Below are positions 1 through 9,729 of a stretch of 64,000 bases of DNA, piece after piece (positions within the stretch are counted from its first letter, which is position 1; each line of letters opens with the position of its first letter). The notes under the pieces were generated by a model that was not told the origin of the DNA, made no database searches, and saw only the letters and a list, made by a program, of their open reading frames with translations. The stretch lies in the NCBI GenBank assembly GCA_016286055.1, contig JAEERW010000006.1, positions 62,001-126,000 on the forward strand. Direction: 5' to 3'. Both the position numbers and the translations under genes were made by a program. This DNA is from Bacteroidales bacterium. Its GTDB lineage: Bacteria; Bacteroidota; Bacteroidia; Bacteroidales; UBA3824.

Positions 1-1457
1 CGGTGGGCAAAAGTATCGACGGTATCAAAGTATTTCCTTTGGATAAACTCGAAGATCTTATTTATACTCAGGGCGTTACAATGCTTATTCTTTCTGAGCA
101 ACTGCCCAACACCAAACAAAAACAGTCAATCATTGATATCTGTCTTTCTAAAAATGTGAAAGTGCTTTCTACACCGAAAGTTAGCAACTGGATCAATGGT
201 GAATTGAGTTTCAAGCAGATACGTCAAATTAAGATTGAAGACCTTCTGGAACGCGACCCCATCAAACTCGACGAGATGGAAATCCGCAAAGACCTCGTTA
301 ACAAGACTATCCTCGTTACAGGTGCCGCAGGAAGTATCGGTAGCGAAATTGTCCGTCAGGTGGCAAAATTCAATCCTAAGACAATTGTAATTTTCGATCA
401 AGCAGAATCGCCTCTTTACGACCTTGAACTCGAACTCCAAGAAAAACTCAACTTCTTTAATTTTGAGATAGTTATCGGTAGCGTTACCGACCGTACTCGT
501 CTTACAGCCGTGTTTGAAAAGTTCCATCCTTCGGTAATTTACCACGCAGCAGCCTACAAACACGTGCCTATGATGGAAAACAACCCCTCACAGGCTATTC
601 AAAACAATGTTTTCGGCACAAAACTCTTAGCCGATTTTGCAGTAAAATATAAGGTGAACAAATTTGTGATGATTTCTACCGACAAGGCTGTAAATCCCAC
701 AAACGTAATGGGTTGCAGCAAGCGTATCTGCGAAATCTACACACAATCGCTCAACAGTTGTTTCCCCACCAAATTTATTACCACACGCTTTGGCAACGTT
801 CTCGGCAGCAACGGTTCAGTTATTCCGAGATTCAAAGCCCAGATTGAAAAGGGCGGACCCGTTACAGTTACCGACCCGAAAATCACACGTTTCTTTATGA
901 CAATTCCCGAGGCTTGTCAGTTGGTATTGCAGGCAGGCACTTTGGGCAATGGCGGTGAGATTTTCGTGTTTGATATGGGCAAGTCGGTTAAAATCATCGA
1001 TTTGGCTAAAAAAATGATTAAACTTTCGGGATTAACTCTCGGCAAGGATATTCAAATTTCGTTTACGGGTCTTCGTCCGGGCGAAAAACTCTACGAAGAG
1101 GTGCTCAACGACAAGGAGACCACACTTCCCACATCACACTCGCAAATTATGGTTGCCAAGGTTCGCGAATACGACTTTGCACAGGTTTCGGAACAAATCA
1201 ACCAACTTATCGGACTTGTAAAATGCGGCGACAACTTCAAGATTGTGGGTATGATGAAACGTATTGTTCCTGAGTTTAAGAGCGAAAATTCTGTTTACGA
1301 AGTGCTCGACAACAACCGCGAACAAGATTGCAATACTGCCGAAATATCACAGAACAACAAGGAGTTACCCAAAAATCAAAACCACAAAACCAACCAAGTT
1401 TTCCTCAACAACTCAACGGTGGTTTCCATCGGCAAGAAATTTTCGCTGATGAGGTAG
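1..1457 (+). CDS. FlaA1/CapD-type nucleotide-sugar dehydratase/epimerase (5' truncated by window)
   Basis: This is the C-terminal part of a polysaccharide biosynthesis protein of the FlaA1/WbpM/CapD group. These proteins are membrane-anchored SDR enzymes that modify UDP-GlcNAc for capsule, O-antigen or glycan synthesis. Visible are the end of the CoA-binding-like domain (residues 1-85), the Rossmann motif GAAGSIGSE near residue 107, and the STDKAVNPTN segment near residue 225 that carries the active-site region. The family is usually about 630 residues with four N-terminal membrane helices; those are missing because the gene begins before base 1, so the GTG at base 3 is not believed to be the start. 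The C-terminal ~60 residues are polar and Asn/Gln-rich. Family assignment is confident; the exact substrate is not known. Confidence 0.9.
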   Translation, partial: VGKSIDGIKVFPLDKLEDLIYTQGVTMLILSEQLPNTKQKQSIIDICLSKNVKVLSTPKVSNWINGELSFKQIRQIKIEDLLERDPIKLDEMEIRKDLVNKTILVTGAAGSIGSEIVRQVAKFNPKTIVIFDQAESPLYDLELELQEKLNFFNFEIVIGSVTDRTRLTAVFEKFHPSVIYHAAAYKHVPMMENNPSQAIQNNVFGTKLLADFAVKYKVNKFVMISTDKAVNPTNVMGCSKRICEIYTQSLNSCFPTKFITTRFGNVLGSNGSVIPRFKAQIEKGGPVTVTDPKITRFFMTIPEACQLVLQAGTLGNGGEIFVFDMGKSVKIIDLAKKMIKLSGLTLGKDIQISFTGLRPGEKLYEEVLNDKETTLPTSHSQIMVAKVREYDFAQVSEQINQLIGLVKCGDNFKIVGMMKRIVPEFKSENSVYEVLDNNREQDCNTAEISQNNKELPKNQNHKTNQVFLNNSTVVSIGKKFSLMR

Positions 1458-1545
1458 TTTTTGACTCCAAAATATTATCAGATTATTTTGCGCTGAATTA
1501 CAAAAATGTGTAATTTAGCGCAAATTATTTTTAAATAAATCTGAT

Positions 1546-3090
1546 ATGAAAAGCAAATTATTATTTTTGTCCGCAGCCACAGCCATGATGATGGCATCGT
1601 GTGCAGGTGGCGACAACAATGGCGGCAATGCCAACGGCACTGCAACATCCGCCAAATCACCCAAGTACATTTTTTATTTTATCGGCGACGGAATGTCAAC
1701 ACCTCAAATCAATATGGCTGAAAAAGCCGTTAGCGAGGAGGGATTCTTGGAGTTTTTCAACCAAAAAACCGCCGGAAAATACAATCTTCAACCCGGAAAA
1801 CTCAACGTTAGGCAGTTTACCGCAGCGGGACTTGCCAATACACACGCTCAAAACCGCTTTATCACTTGTTCGGCTGCCGCTGCCACAGCACTCGCCACGG
1901 GCAACAAAACCGATATCAACCGCGTTTCGGTAACGCCTGACGCATCAGCACCTTACCGCACAATTGCCGAGATGGCTCACGACAAGGGAATGAAAGTGGG
2001 CATTATTACAAGCGTAAGTATCGACCACGCAACGCCTTCGTGCTTTTATGCTCACTGTGCCGACCGCAACGAATACGCGCGTATCGACAGTTTCCTCTTG
2101 AAAACCAATTTTGAGTATTTCGGCGGAGGCTTTGTTCGTTGGAACACCAAGCAGCATAAGGGTTTGTACGATTATTTAGACCAAATAAACGCTGCCGGAT
2201 ATAAGTTTGTGAACTCTCGCAAAGATTTCGACGCTTTGAAGGCGGGCGACAGCAAGGTGATTGCCACCATTGAGCGCACATCGTCAGACACCGCAAGTCT
2301 GCCCGACGACGCTTCGCTGCCTTACAATATGGACCTCTGCATTCAAAAGTCCGAAAACGACCAAATTGTGCTTTCTGAGTTCCTTTCTAAGGCTGTGGAA
2401 TTGCTCTACAACGACGACAAAGGCTTCTTTATAATGACCGAAGGTGGCAAAATCGACTGGACCGACCACGCCAACGACGCTGTAAGCAATGTTTACGAAA
2501 CTATCGGTCTTGACCGTGCTCTCGGCGTTGCCCTCGACTTTTACGCTAAGCATCCCGACGAAACCTTGATTGTGCTCACCGGCGATCACGAATGTGGCGG
2601 CTTGACCCTCGGTTTTGCAGGCACAGGCTACGAATCGGCTTTTAACTATATGAAAAATCAGCAAATTACGGCTTACTCGTTTTCCGATTCGGTGAGAGCA
2701 TATATGAAAAACAAGGCTTCGTTTGATTTTATCTTGAAAAAAATCGACGAGTATTTTGCTCTCGGCAACGAGGAAAAAGGTTTGAAACTTTCTGATTATG
2801 AGATTGATCGCCTTAAAAAAGCCTACAACGTTCACAAAGATTTTGTTAAGAACAACAAAATAATGATTCCGATAGAGGAATACAAACTCTACTACGGTTC
2901 GTATGAGCCTATCACTGTTACAGTTACACATATTCTTGACAACAAATCGGGTGTAGATTGGGCAAGTTTTGCGCACACTGCGTTGCCTGTTCCCGTGTTT
3001 GCAATCGGTGTGGGTGCCGACAATTTCAACGGCTACTACGACAACACAGATATTCCTAAAAAAATAATGCAATTGGCTGATTTAAAATAA
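1546..3090 (+). CDS. alkaline phosphatase family lipoprotein
   Basis: Phosphomonoesterase of the alkaline phosphatase superfamily, expected to act outside the inner membrane. The N-terminus is a lipoprotein signal (MMASC lipobox) followed by a Gly/Asn-rich linker. Metal-ligand motifs are in order: IGDGM near residue 46, a nucleophile loop ITCSAAAATALATG, TEGGKIDWTDHAND, LTGDHECGG, and a late AHT histidine. The canonical loop is TDSA; here the Asp before the serine is Cys, so the nucleophilic Ser is kept but its neighbour is changed. Length (514 aa) fits the family. It stands alone, followed by a repeat-bearing spacer. Physiological substrate is unknown. Confidence 0.9.
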   Translation: MKSKLLFLSAATAMMMASCAGGDNNGGNANGTATSAKSPKYIFYFIGDGMSTPQINMAEKAVSEEGFLEFFNQKTAGKYNLQPGKLNVRQFTAAGLANTHAQNRFITCSAAAATALATGNKTDINRVSVTPDASAPYRTIAEMAHDKGMKVGIITSVSIDHATPSCFYAHCADRNEYARIDSFLLKTNFEYFGGGFVRWNTKQHKGLYDYLDQINAAGYKFVNSRKDFDALKAGDSKVIATIERTSSDTASLPDDASLPYNMDLCIQKSENDQIVLSEFLSKAVELLYNDDKGFFIMTEGGKIDWTDHANDAVSNVYETIGLDRALGVALDFYAKHPDETLIVLTGDHECGGLTLGFAGTGYESAFNYMKNQQITAYSFSDSVRAYMKNKASFDFILKKIDEYFALGNEEKGLKLSDYEIDRLKKAYNVHKDFVKNNKIMIPIEEYKLYYGSYEPITVTVTHILDNKSGVDWASFAHTALPVPVFAIGVGADNFNGYYDNTDIPKKIMQLADLK

Positions 3091-3092
3091 CA

Positions 3093-3205
3093 TTTTATCA
3101 TCGAATTATATTTGTTTAATTTGGAGAATTATAATTTAACTTGTTAAATTATAATGTATTAGTTAAATAAATGATTTGTTTAATTAGTTTAATTCGTTGA
3201 TAAAA
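3093..3205. repeat. AT-rich inverted-repeat element, copy A
   Basis: A 113-bp block bounded by near-perfect inverted ends (TTTTATCATCGAATTA and its complement with one mismatch). It contains an inner perfect hairpin at 3128-3155 (ATTATAATTTAAC, 2-nt loop). The inner hairpin may also terminate the phosphatase transcript. The right arm, read on the minus strand, matches 26 of 26 bases with the left end of copy C at 45862-45887, so this is a dispersed family and not a local coincidence. It abuts the start of the YibE/F gene. It encodes nothing and is MITE-like. Confidence 0.6.
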
Positions 3206-3214
3206 AATAATAAT

Positions 3215-4345
3215 ATGTTGACGAAAGAAAACAAACGCCGAAACCTTGTGTTTATCGCTGTAATTAGTGCGGTAACATTGGTTTTGGCGTTTTTGCCTAC
3301 GGGTTTCGACAATCCGTCGCTTGTAGAAAACACGCTTTACGAAAAAGCCGAGGTGCTCAGCACCGACGATGCCGCCCTCACCACCATTTCTGTGGTAACG
3401 CTCGGTAACCAAAAACTGCGTATCAAAGTTCTTTCGGGCAAATTCGACGGGCAAGAATACGATGCCGACAATATTCTCAACGGTCAAAAAAATATCGACA
3501 AGATTTTTAAACCCGGCGACCGCGTGCTTGCCGTCATCAACACCGACCCCACAGGCGAAAAAGTTATCGGTATCCGCGCCTCGGAGTATTACCGCAGCGG
3601 CATCGAGATTTTTCTTGTGGCTGTGTTTGTGGTGGCGCTTTTGGCGTTTGCCGGAATTACAGGTGTAAAGGCAATTATTTCGTTTATATTCACAGCGTTA
3701 GCCTTTTGGAAAATCCTTTTGCCGATGTATCTCAACGGAGTAAGTCCAATTCCGGCGGCATTGCTGATGGCATTTTTGTCGTCGGCGGTGATAATTTTTC
3801 TTGTGGTAGGTATCGACCGTAAAGGAGTTACGGCTGTTTTAGGTGCAACATCGGGCATAGCGTTTATGGCTGTGGTTTCGTTTGTTTCGGGACATTGGTT
3901 TAAGATTCCCGGCACGGTGCAAGATTACAGCGAAGCATTGATTTACAGCGGGTTTAACCTCAATTTGTCGGAGATTTTTCTCTCGGCAGTGTTTATTTCG
4001 GCGGCGGGAGCGTTGATGGACGTTGCCACCGACATTGCCGCCTCTATCGACGAAATTCATTCTCGCCGTCCCGACCTTCCGCGACGCGAACTTATGATTT
4101 CGGGATTTAAAATTGCCCGTCCTGTAATTGGCTCAGCCACAACCACTTTGCTCTTTGCCTATTCTGGCGGATTTATGTTTGCATTTATGGCATTTATGGC
4201 GAAAGGCGTGCCCTTTGTGTCGATTTTCAATTCAAATTTCATCTCTGCCGAAATCCTCCACACTATGGTCGGCAGCCTTGGTTTGGTTCTCGCCGCACCA
4301 CTTACGGCGATAATTGGGGCATTTATTTACGGTAGAGGTAAATAA
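3215..4345 (+). CDS. YibE/F family integral membrane protein
   Basis: Polytopic inner-membrane protein of the YibE/F family, whose transport function is not established. An N-terminal membrane helix (about residues 11-28) is followed by a soluble domain of ~90 residues (FDGQEYDADNILNGQ, then a short beta-rich stretch). About seven further membrane segments follow, with the family's ATDIAASIDEIH loop and a C-terminal hydrophobic helix. The ORF track starts at a TTG 18 bases upstream inside the inverted-repeat element; the ATG at 3215 (MLTKENK) is preferred. No transporter partner or regulator is adjacent. Confidence 0.85.
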   Translation: MLTKENKRRNLVFIAVISAVTLVLAFLPTGFDNPSLVENTLYEKAEVLSTDDAALTTISVVTLGNQKLRIKVLSGKFDGQEYDADNILNGQKNIDKIFKPGDRVLAVINTDPTGEKVIGIRASEYYRSGIEIFLVAVFVVALLAFAGITGVKAIISFIFTALAFWKILLPMYLNGVSPIPAALLMAFLSSAVIIFLVVGIDRKGVTAVLGATSGIAFMAVVSFVSGHWFKIPGTVQDYSEALIYSGFNLNLSEIFLSAVFISAAGALMDVATDIAASIDEIHSRRPDLPRRELMISGFKIARPVIGSATTTLLFAYSGGFMFAFMAFMAKGVPFVSIFNSNFISAEILHTMVGSLGLVLAAPLTAIIGAFIYGRGK

Positions 4346-4356
4346 TGTTTTTTAGT

Positions 4357-4459
4357 AACAACGAATTAACCTAATAAAACGAACTGGTTTTATTAATTTA
4401 TTGATTTTTAATTTATTAGTTTGCTAAATGAATTAGTTTAATTCGTTTTATTCGTTGTT
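4357..4459. repeat. AT-rich inverted-repeat element, copy B
   Basis: Intergenic AT-rich block with left end AACAACGAATTAA and right end ATTCGTTTTATTCGTTGTT, which is an imperfect inverted copy of the left end. The right end is nearly identical to the right end of copy C (46033-46051). It lies between the YibE/F gene and the aminopeptidase gene and encodes nothing. Confidence 0.55.
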
Positions 4460-4536
4460 TGAAAATAATATTTGTTATTAACAAAAAAAATCCTTAACTT
4501 AGTAAGCAAATTAATATTATAAATTTTTATACTATT

Positions 4537-5919
4537 ATGACAAAAGACGAACTGAAAAAACTTATGATGGATAGAAAAAACGCCTCGCTCTTATTAGACG
4601 ACAAGGAGATTGACAAGGCGTTTAAGTTTTGCGAAGGCTACAAAGACTTTATGTCGAAGGCCAAAACCGAACGCGAAATTAATATTTTCGCTATTGAAGC
4701 CGCTAAGAAAAAGGGTTTCAAAGAGTTCCATTTTGGCGACAAGGTGAAAGCCGGCGACAAAATCTATTTCGACAACCGTGGCAAGGCTGTAATTCTTGCC
4801 GTTATCGGAACAGAAGATATTGCAAAAGGCACTAATATCACCGCCGCCCATATCGATTCGCCCCGTTTAGACCTTAAAGAAAATCCGCTTTACGAACAGG
4901 AGGAACTCGCTCTCTTTAAAACCCATTACTATGGTGGTATAAAAAAATATCAGTGGACAACCGTTCCATTGTCGCTTCACGGCGTAATTATCAAGGCTAA
5001 CGGTGAAAAAATTACCGTTAACATCGGTGAAGACGACGGCGACCCTGTTTTTGTGGTTACCGACCTTTTGCCTCACTTGGCTCAAAATCAGATGAAACGT
5101 CCCGCTCCCGAAATTATTAAGGGCGAGGAACTTAATATTCTTATCGGCGCAAATTGCATCAAGGGCGAAGACCTCAGCAACCGCGTAAAAGCCAATGTGT
5201 TAGATATTTTGAACAAAAAATACGGCATTGTAGAATCCGACCTTCTCAACGCCGAACTCGAAGCCGTGCCTACTTACAAGCCCAAAGACGTTGGCTTTGA
5301 CCGCAGTATGGTGGGCGCTTACGGACACGACGACAAGGTGTGTGCTTATCCCGAGTTGATGGCTATTCTCGACATCAAAAAACCGAAAAAAACCGCTATT
5401 GCAGTGCTCACCGACAAGGAAGAAACCGGCAGCGACGGCAACACTGGCTTAAATTCTTCTTACCTTAAATATTTTATCGAAGACCTCGCCGCCACTCTCG
5501 GAGCCAATCCGCGTCAGGTTTTCAGCAATTCTAAATGCCTGAGCGCCGACGTTAACTCGGCTTTCGACCCCACTTTCCCCGATGTTTTTGAAAAAGCAAA
5601 CTCGTCGTTTATCAATTACGGAGTGGTTGTAACCAAGTTTACAGGTTCGCGCGGCAAGTCGGGTACGAGCGATGCCAATGCCGAATTTGTGGCTGAGATT
5701 CACCACCTTTTCGACAAGGAGAAAGTTATTTGGCAAAACGGCGAACTTGGTCGCGTAGACCTTGGCGGCGGCGGCACAGTTGCTCTCTATATGGCAAACC
5801 TCAATATCGACACCATCGATGTTGGCGTGCCTGTGCTTTCGATGCACGCGCCGTTTGAAATCGTCTCTAAATTAGATACTTATATGGCATACAAAGCGTT
5901 CTATGTCTTCCAAAAGTAA
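4537..5919 (+). CDS. apeB: M18 family aminopeptidase (aspartyl aminopeptidase type)
   Basis: Cytosolic dinuclear-zinc exopeptidase that removes N-terminal, preferably acidic, residues from peptides. M18 motifs are all present: TAAHIDSPRLDLKENP (first zinc His), AYGHDDKVCAYPEL (bridging Asp), TDKEETGSDGNTG (catalytic and zinc Glu), and a terminal SMHAPFEIVSKLD (last zinc His). At 460 aa it matches the bacterial M18 size. The stop lies 17 bases inside the next gene, so translation of the zinc-ribbon protein may be coupled. The gene symbol is by family analogy; substrate preference cannot be read from sequence. Confidence 0.92.
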   Translation: MTKDELKKLMMDRKNASLLLDDKEIDKAFKFCEGYKDFMSKAKTEREINIFAIEAAKKKGFKEFHFGDKVKAGDKIYFDNRGKAVILAVIGTEDIAKGTNITAAHIDSPRLDLKENPLYEQEELALFKTHYYGGIKKYQWTTVPLSLHGVIIKANGEKITVNIGEDDGDPVFVVTDLLPHLAQNQMKRPAPEIIKGEELNILIGANCIKGEDLSNRVKANVLDILNKKYGIVESDLLNAELEAVPTYKPKDVGFDRSMVGAYGHDDKVCAYPELMAILDIKKPKKTAIAVLTDKEETGSDGNTGLNSSYLKYFIEDLAATLGANPRQVFSNSKCLSADVNSAFDPTFPDVFEKANSSFINYGVVVTKFTGSRGKSGTSDANAEFVAEIHHLFDKEKVIWQNGELGRVDLGGGGTVALYMANLNIDTIDVGVPVLSMHAPFEIVSKLDTYMAYKAFYVFQK

Positions 5920-6976
5920 ATATAGCGACGCCGCAGTCCTCAGATGTCCGTCGTGCGGGGCCAACATTGTCTATTCGCCTATCACAGGGCGGTGGACGTG
6001 CTCCTCGTGCGGCGGAACATTTACCGAGGATGATTTCAAAAACGTTGCAGATGAGAATGTTGCGACTGAGAAAAATACGGCTGAGGTTGAGCCCACCGTC
6101 ACCGAATCCGCTCAACCCGAATTAGATGTTTTTAGATGTCAAAGTTGTGGTGCAGAACTTGTTACCGACTCCAACACCGTCGCCACATTTTGCGCTTATT
6201 GCGGTAGCGCCGACATTATCAAAGAGCGTTTAGAGGGCGAATACCGTCCCGATTTTGTTTTGCCCTTTACCATCAGCAAAGATGAGGCATTAAACTGTTA
6301 CACAGAGCATTGCAAAGAAGCGAGTTTTGTGCCCGGAGTGTTTTTCGACCATAAAAATGTGAAGATTCAAGGCATTTATGTTCCGTTTTGCCTTTACAGC
6401 GGACGTTGCGAAGGCACTGTAACGGGTAAATACGAAACCACATCGCCTACAAACAGCAATATGTTAGATATTCACAGTTATGTGCGCAGCGGACGAATGG
6501 ATTTTGCACGTATTCCTGCCGATGTAAGCAAAAAAATGGACGATGCTCTGATGGATTCTATCGAACCGTTTGACTTTGAGCAACTTAAAGACTTTAATTA
6601 CGCCTATCTTTCGGGATTTCTTGCCGAAAAATACGATGTGGAGCGTGAAGGTAGTGCTCAGTTGCAACGTGTGTCTTCACGTATGCAATCTTCGCTCAAC
6701 AGAAAACTAACCAAAGGTTCCACCACAACAACGGAAATGAAAAGCGAATTTCCTACCATCGAATATGTTTTGATGCCGGTGTGGATGCTTAGTGTTGAGT
6801 ATAAAGGCACAGAATATCATTTTGCAATCAACGGTCAATCAGGCACTACCGAAGGATTTTTGCCTTGCGAGCCAAGCAAAAAATGGCTGTGGTTTTTGAT
6901 TCTTACAATTTCAATCTCGGCAGTGATAATTGTGCCACTTTATTTCTTTATTGTTTGGTTGTTTAATAATGCTTGA
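5903..6976 (+). CDS. TFIIB-type zinc-ribbon membrane protein (YdjG-like)
   Basis: 357-aa protein with two zinc ribbons near the N-terminus (CPSCGANIVYSP..CSSCG and CQSCGAEL..CAYCGSADI). A long soluble region follows, then one C-terminal membrane helix (about residues 328-352), so it is predicted to be membrane-anchored facing the cytosol. The next gene encodes a TPM-domain membrane protein. The same pairing occurs in the B. subtilis ydjFGHI envelope-stress locus (zinc ribbon YdjG with TPM-domain YdjH), although no PspA or SPFH gene is present here. It overlaps the aminopeptidase by 17 bases and ends 3 bases before the TPM gene, so the three probably form one transcript. A role in membrane homeostasis is inference. 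Confidence 0.75.
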   Translation: MSSKSKYSDAAVLRCPSCGANIVYSPITGRWTCSSCGGTFTEDDFKNVADENVATEKNTAEVEPTVTESAQPELDVFRCQSCGAELVTDSNTVATFCAYCGSADIIKERLEGEYRPDFVLPFTISKDEALNCYTEHCKEASFVPGVFFDHKNVKIQGIYVPFCLYSGRCEGTVTGKYETTSPTNSNMLDIHSYVRSGRMDFARIPADVSKKMDDALMDSIEPFDFEQLKDFNYAYLSGFLAEKYDVEREGSAQLQRVSSRMQSSLNRKLTKGSTTTTEMKSEFPTIEYVLMPVWMLSVEYKGTEYHFAINGQSGTTEGFLPCEPSKKWLWFLILTISISAVIIVPLYFFIVWLFNNA

Positions 6977-6979
6977 TGT

Positions 6980-8044
6980 ATGGAAGAAGATACAAAAAAA
7001 ACGCTTGTTGGCTGTGGCATTTTCCTCGTGTTTTTGGGATTATTAACTTGGGGAATAATTTGGCTTATAGGTTATATAGATTCATTGCCAAACGAAAGCA
7101 GCAATCCTGCAATTTCTGCCGTTAATGTTGCTCCCGATACACTTGATTATCAAGGCGGTTGGGAAAAATATGTGGTAGCACGCCGCAATTCATCAGATTA
7201 TCATATTTCTAAGAAATTTATCACCGATTCGTTGACAAATTCTAAGATTTCCGCCGCAATGAGTACCCCGTATGTGGATTCGTCGTTAAAAGTGTACGAT
7301 GCGGCCGGATTGTTGGGCGTTTCGGAGTATGAAATGGTGCAACGCCGTGTTAAACAGTTTATAAATTCTACGGGTTTGGATATGGCAATTGTTACCACCG
7401 ATTTTAACCCCAAAAAAGCCGGAAACGGTAATCAACCTTGGGAAGAATTTGCCATAGATTTTTATGAATACAACGATTTTGGTACTGGCGCAACCACAAA
7501 ATATGGTTACAACGGCGTTGTAATGGCAATAGATATGCAATACCGTGCTGTAAGCGTTTTTGATTTTGGAGAATTGTATTACACCTATAAAGTGGCGCGA
7601 TATAACTACAATACCTTTTTAGACCATATTGAGCCTAATGTTAAAGCCGGACGTTATGTGGATGCTGTTCTTGTTTTTGTCGACGATTACGAAAAAGAAT
7701 ACTATGCCTCTGTTGAAGCCTATAAACATAAAGATGAAAACGATGCAAAAACTCTCAAATGGATTCTTTGGATTGTTTTTGGCAGTGTGGTTGGTTTAGT
7801 AATGCTTTGTGTAGGATTGCCAATAGCATTGTTGAAAAATGCTTCACCGCAAACAAAATCTCGTAATGATGCCGATGATTATATTGTAGAAAACTCATTT
7901 GCTGTAACATACGAAGATGATAAGGTTATAGGTTCAAAAGCCAAGCCCCGCGAATCGCATAGTAGTTATCACTCTGGACGTAGTTCGGGAAGTCATCGCA
8001 CAAGTTCGGGGCGTCACGCAGGTGGTGGCAGCCGAAGATTCTAA
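6980..8044 (+). CDS. TPM-domain membrane protein (YdjH-like)
   Basis: 354-aa protein with an N-terminal membrane helix (about residues 8-32) and a central TPM domain (YDAAGLLGVSEYEMVQRRVKQ, then GLDMAIVTTDFNP and YGYNGVVMAIDM). A second membrane helix lies near residues 255-282. The cytosolic tail ends in a Ser/His/Gly/Arg-rich stretch (SSYHSGRSSGSHRTSSG), a tail type common in bacterial TPM proteins. TPM domains are found in envelope proteins and in thylakoid TLP18.3. Together with the upstream zinc-ribbon gene it forms a YdjGH-like pair; the two are only 3 bases apart. Confidence 0.82.
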   Translation: MEEDTKKTLVGCGIFLVFLGLLTWGIIWLIGYIDSLPNESSNPAISAVNVAPDTLDYQGGWEKYVVARRNSSDYHISKKFITDSLTNSKISAAMSTPYVDSSLKVYDAAGLLGVSEYEMVQRRVKQFINSTGLDMAIVTTDFNPKKAGNGNQPWEEFAIDFYEYNDFGTGATTKYGYNGVVMAIDMQYRAVSVFDFGELYYTYKVARYNYNTFLDHIEPNVKAGRYVDAVLVFVDDYEKEYYASVEAYKHKDENDAKTLKWILWIVFGSVVGLVMLCVGLPIALLKNASPQTKSRNDADDYIVENSFAVTYEDDKVIGSKAKPRESHSSYHSGRSSGSHRTSSGRHAGGGSRRF

Positions 8045-8077
8045 GTATTTTTGTATCACTTTTTAATGTAAACAACA

Positions 8078-8563
8078 ATGAATTTAAACAATATATCAAT
8101 CAATCCCGAAGAACGCCGAAAAATGGCTATGGACTATTTTCTTCAAGGATACAATTGTAGTCAGTCGGTGCTTTTAACATTCAGCGACGTTATCGAAGCC
8201 GACCCTAAAATGCTGAAAATAATTACATCAGGTTTTGGTGGTGGAATGGGTCGTTTACGTGAGGTTTGCGGAGCGTTTTCGGCAATGGTGATGATGGCAG
8301 GTTTTATCTCGCCTGCCGACGACCCAACTATCAAAGAATCACGCACTAATAACTATGCCTTGGTTCAATCTTTTGCCGAAAAATTCAAGTTGGAAAATGG
8401 CGGCAGCGTGGTTTGCCGCGAACTCCTCGGATTATCCAAAACTCCCGTTCAAGAATCGCCTGTGCCCTCTGACCGCACCGCCGAATATTACAAAAAACGT
8501 CCCTGCCCAGAGATTATTGGCAATGCGGCTAAGGTGGTGGCGGAGAGTTTATTGGAAAAATAG
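8078..8563 (+). CDS. C_GCAxxG_C_C family protein
   Basis: 161-aa soluble protein with the Cys pattern of the C-GCAxxG-C-C family. Visible are YNCSQSVLL (Cys27), a glycine-rich SGFGGGMGRLREVCGAFSA segment, and later single cysteines in VCRELL and RPCPEI. Members are usually called putative redox-active or metal-binding proteins and often sit near redox enzymes. Here the neighbours are unrelated, so the role stays open. Length is typical for the family. Confidence 0.85.
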   Translation: MNLNNISINPEERRKMAMDYFLQGYNCSQSVLLTFSDVIEADPKMLKIITSGFGGGMGRLREVCGAFSAMVMMAGFISPADDPTIKESRTNNYALVQSFAEKFKLENGGSVVCRELLGLSKTPVQESPVPSDRTAEYYKKRPCPEIIGNAAKVVAESLLEK

Positions 8564-8651
8564 TACAAAAGTACTATTGCGGAGTGTGTATTTTGTTAGT
8601 TTATTTACGGCGATAATAAAAAACACGTTTAACTAATTTTAATTACCTACT

Positions 8652-9719
8652 ATGAAATATACGTTTAAATCATTAGCCGCAGTATTATTAGTAACTGCAT
8701 TTGCCCTTAACTCTTGCGATGAAGATGTTACAGAGGTTCAACCAAAACAGAATGAAACAATCTTAACTGAAGGTTTAGCAAAAAATCCGTTGGTTATTGA
8801 TGGGAAAAAAATGGAATGGAATTTTTCTCTCCAACCGCGAAAACTGACGAAAGGTATGTTAGTTGATGAAATTGATTGGTATTCATACGTACTTGAGGCC
8901 TTACGTTTGGAATATGGAGATGATTATAAATTGGTGGATACACTTAGATTTTCGTATAAGAATCAAAATTATGAGATAAAACTATTACGAGTAGATAGAA
9001 AATCCGAACCCGGTAAATATTTTTATGTAATGATTGACAATCTTGCTGTAAAATTAGATACTGCTTGTTGGGCTTATGGTGACGATGAGCGCAATGTAAG
9101 CAAATATGGAAGGCTATATACATGGAATGCTGCAAATGCTCTTGCCAATGAAATTTCAATGCGATTGCCTGTTTATGAAGCCAATAATCCTACACAAAAA
9201 AAATTTGGAGGTAGATTACAAATGCCGGTAAAGGCAAGATTATTGTCTCGTCAAGATATTTGTGATATAATTGAGAGTAATGCTATTGGTCAATATCCAG
9301 AAAACGGTTATACTCTCGATGACCATTATGAACAATCTTTGGAAAAACTTGCTAATGGAATTACGTTATTTTATTATGACGTTTTTGTTGGTGGATTAGA
9401 AGGTCCTGGTGGTGATGGAATAGATTATTCCCGTGCTGAGCACACTCTTGGTGGATTTAGGAATACAGAACAGCAACCAGAATGGGCTTGGCTTGATTGG
9501 GTGAACGGCTGGTATACAAGACTGAACGATGAAGCTATGATTTGGACATCTCAAGGATATTTATACGGAGAAAACTATTTTGATCCATTTCATTATCCTT
9601 TATCTATCTCAAGAAAAATTAATGAGTCAATATATGACTATTCTGCTTACATTAATTGTTTATGTTGGGATCAGTATGGGTTTTCTGTTCGCTATGTTTT
9701 TGAGCCTCTTTATAAATAG
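8652..9719 (+). CDS. lipoprotein with a FISUMP-like (Fib_succ_major) domain
   Basis: 355-aa predicted surface lipoprotein. Signal peptide with lipobox ALNSC is followed by DEDVTE, the acidic pattern that directs lipoproteins to the outer surface in Bacteroidota. The C-terminal half resembles the Fibrobacter succinogenes major paralogous domain: GRLYTWNAANAL, an EWAWLDW segment, aromatic Gly-rich loops, and a terminal YGFSVRYVF that parallels the usual GFSVRCV ending. The function of the domain is unknown; it is common in exported gut Bacteroidales proteins. The gene is more AT-rich than the upstream core genes. Confidence 0.7.
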   Translation: MKYTFKSLAAVLLVTAFALNSCDEDVTEVQPKQNETILTEGLAKNPLVIDGKKMEWNFSLQPRKLTKGMLVDEIDWYSYVLEALRLEYGDDYKLVDTLRFSYKNQNYEIKLLRVDRKSEPGKYFYVMIDNLAVKLDTACWAYGDDERNVSKYGRLYTWNAANALANEISMRLPVYEANNPTQKKFGGRLQMPVKARLLSRQDICDIIESNAIGQYPENGYTLDDHYEQSLEKLANGITLFYYDVFVGGLEGPGGDGIDYSRAEHTLGGFRNTEQQPEWAWLDWVNGWYTRLNDEAMIWTSQGYLYGENYFDPFHYPLSISRKINESIYDYSAYINCLCWDQYGFSVRYVFEPLYK

Positions 9720-9729
9720 ACTTTTTACT

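Noticed and set aside
2284-3072. 262-aa minus ORF
   Set aside because: Shadow of the alkaline phosphatase gene; no family motif and no promoter.
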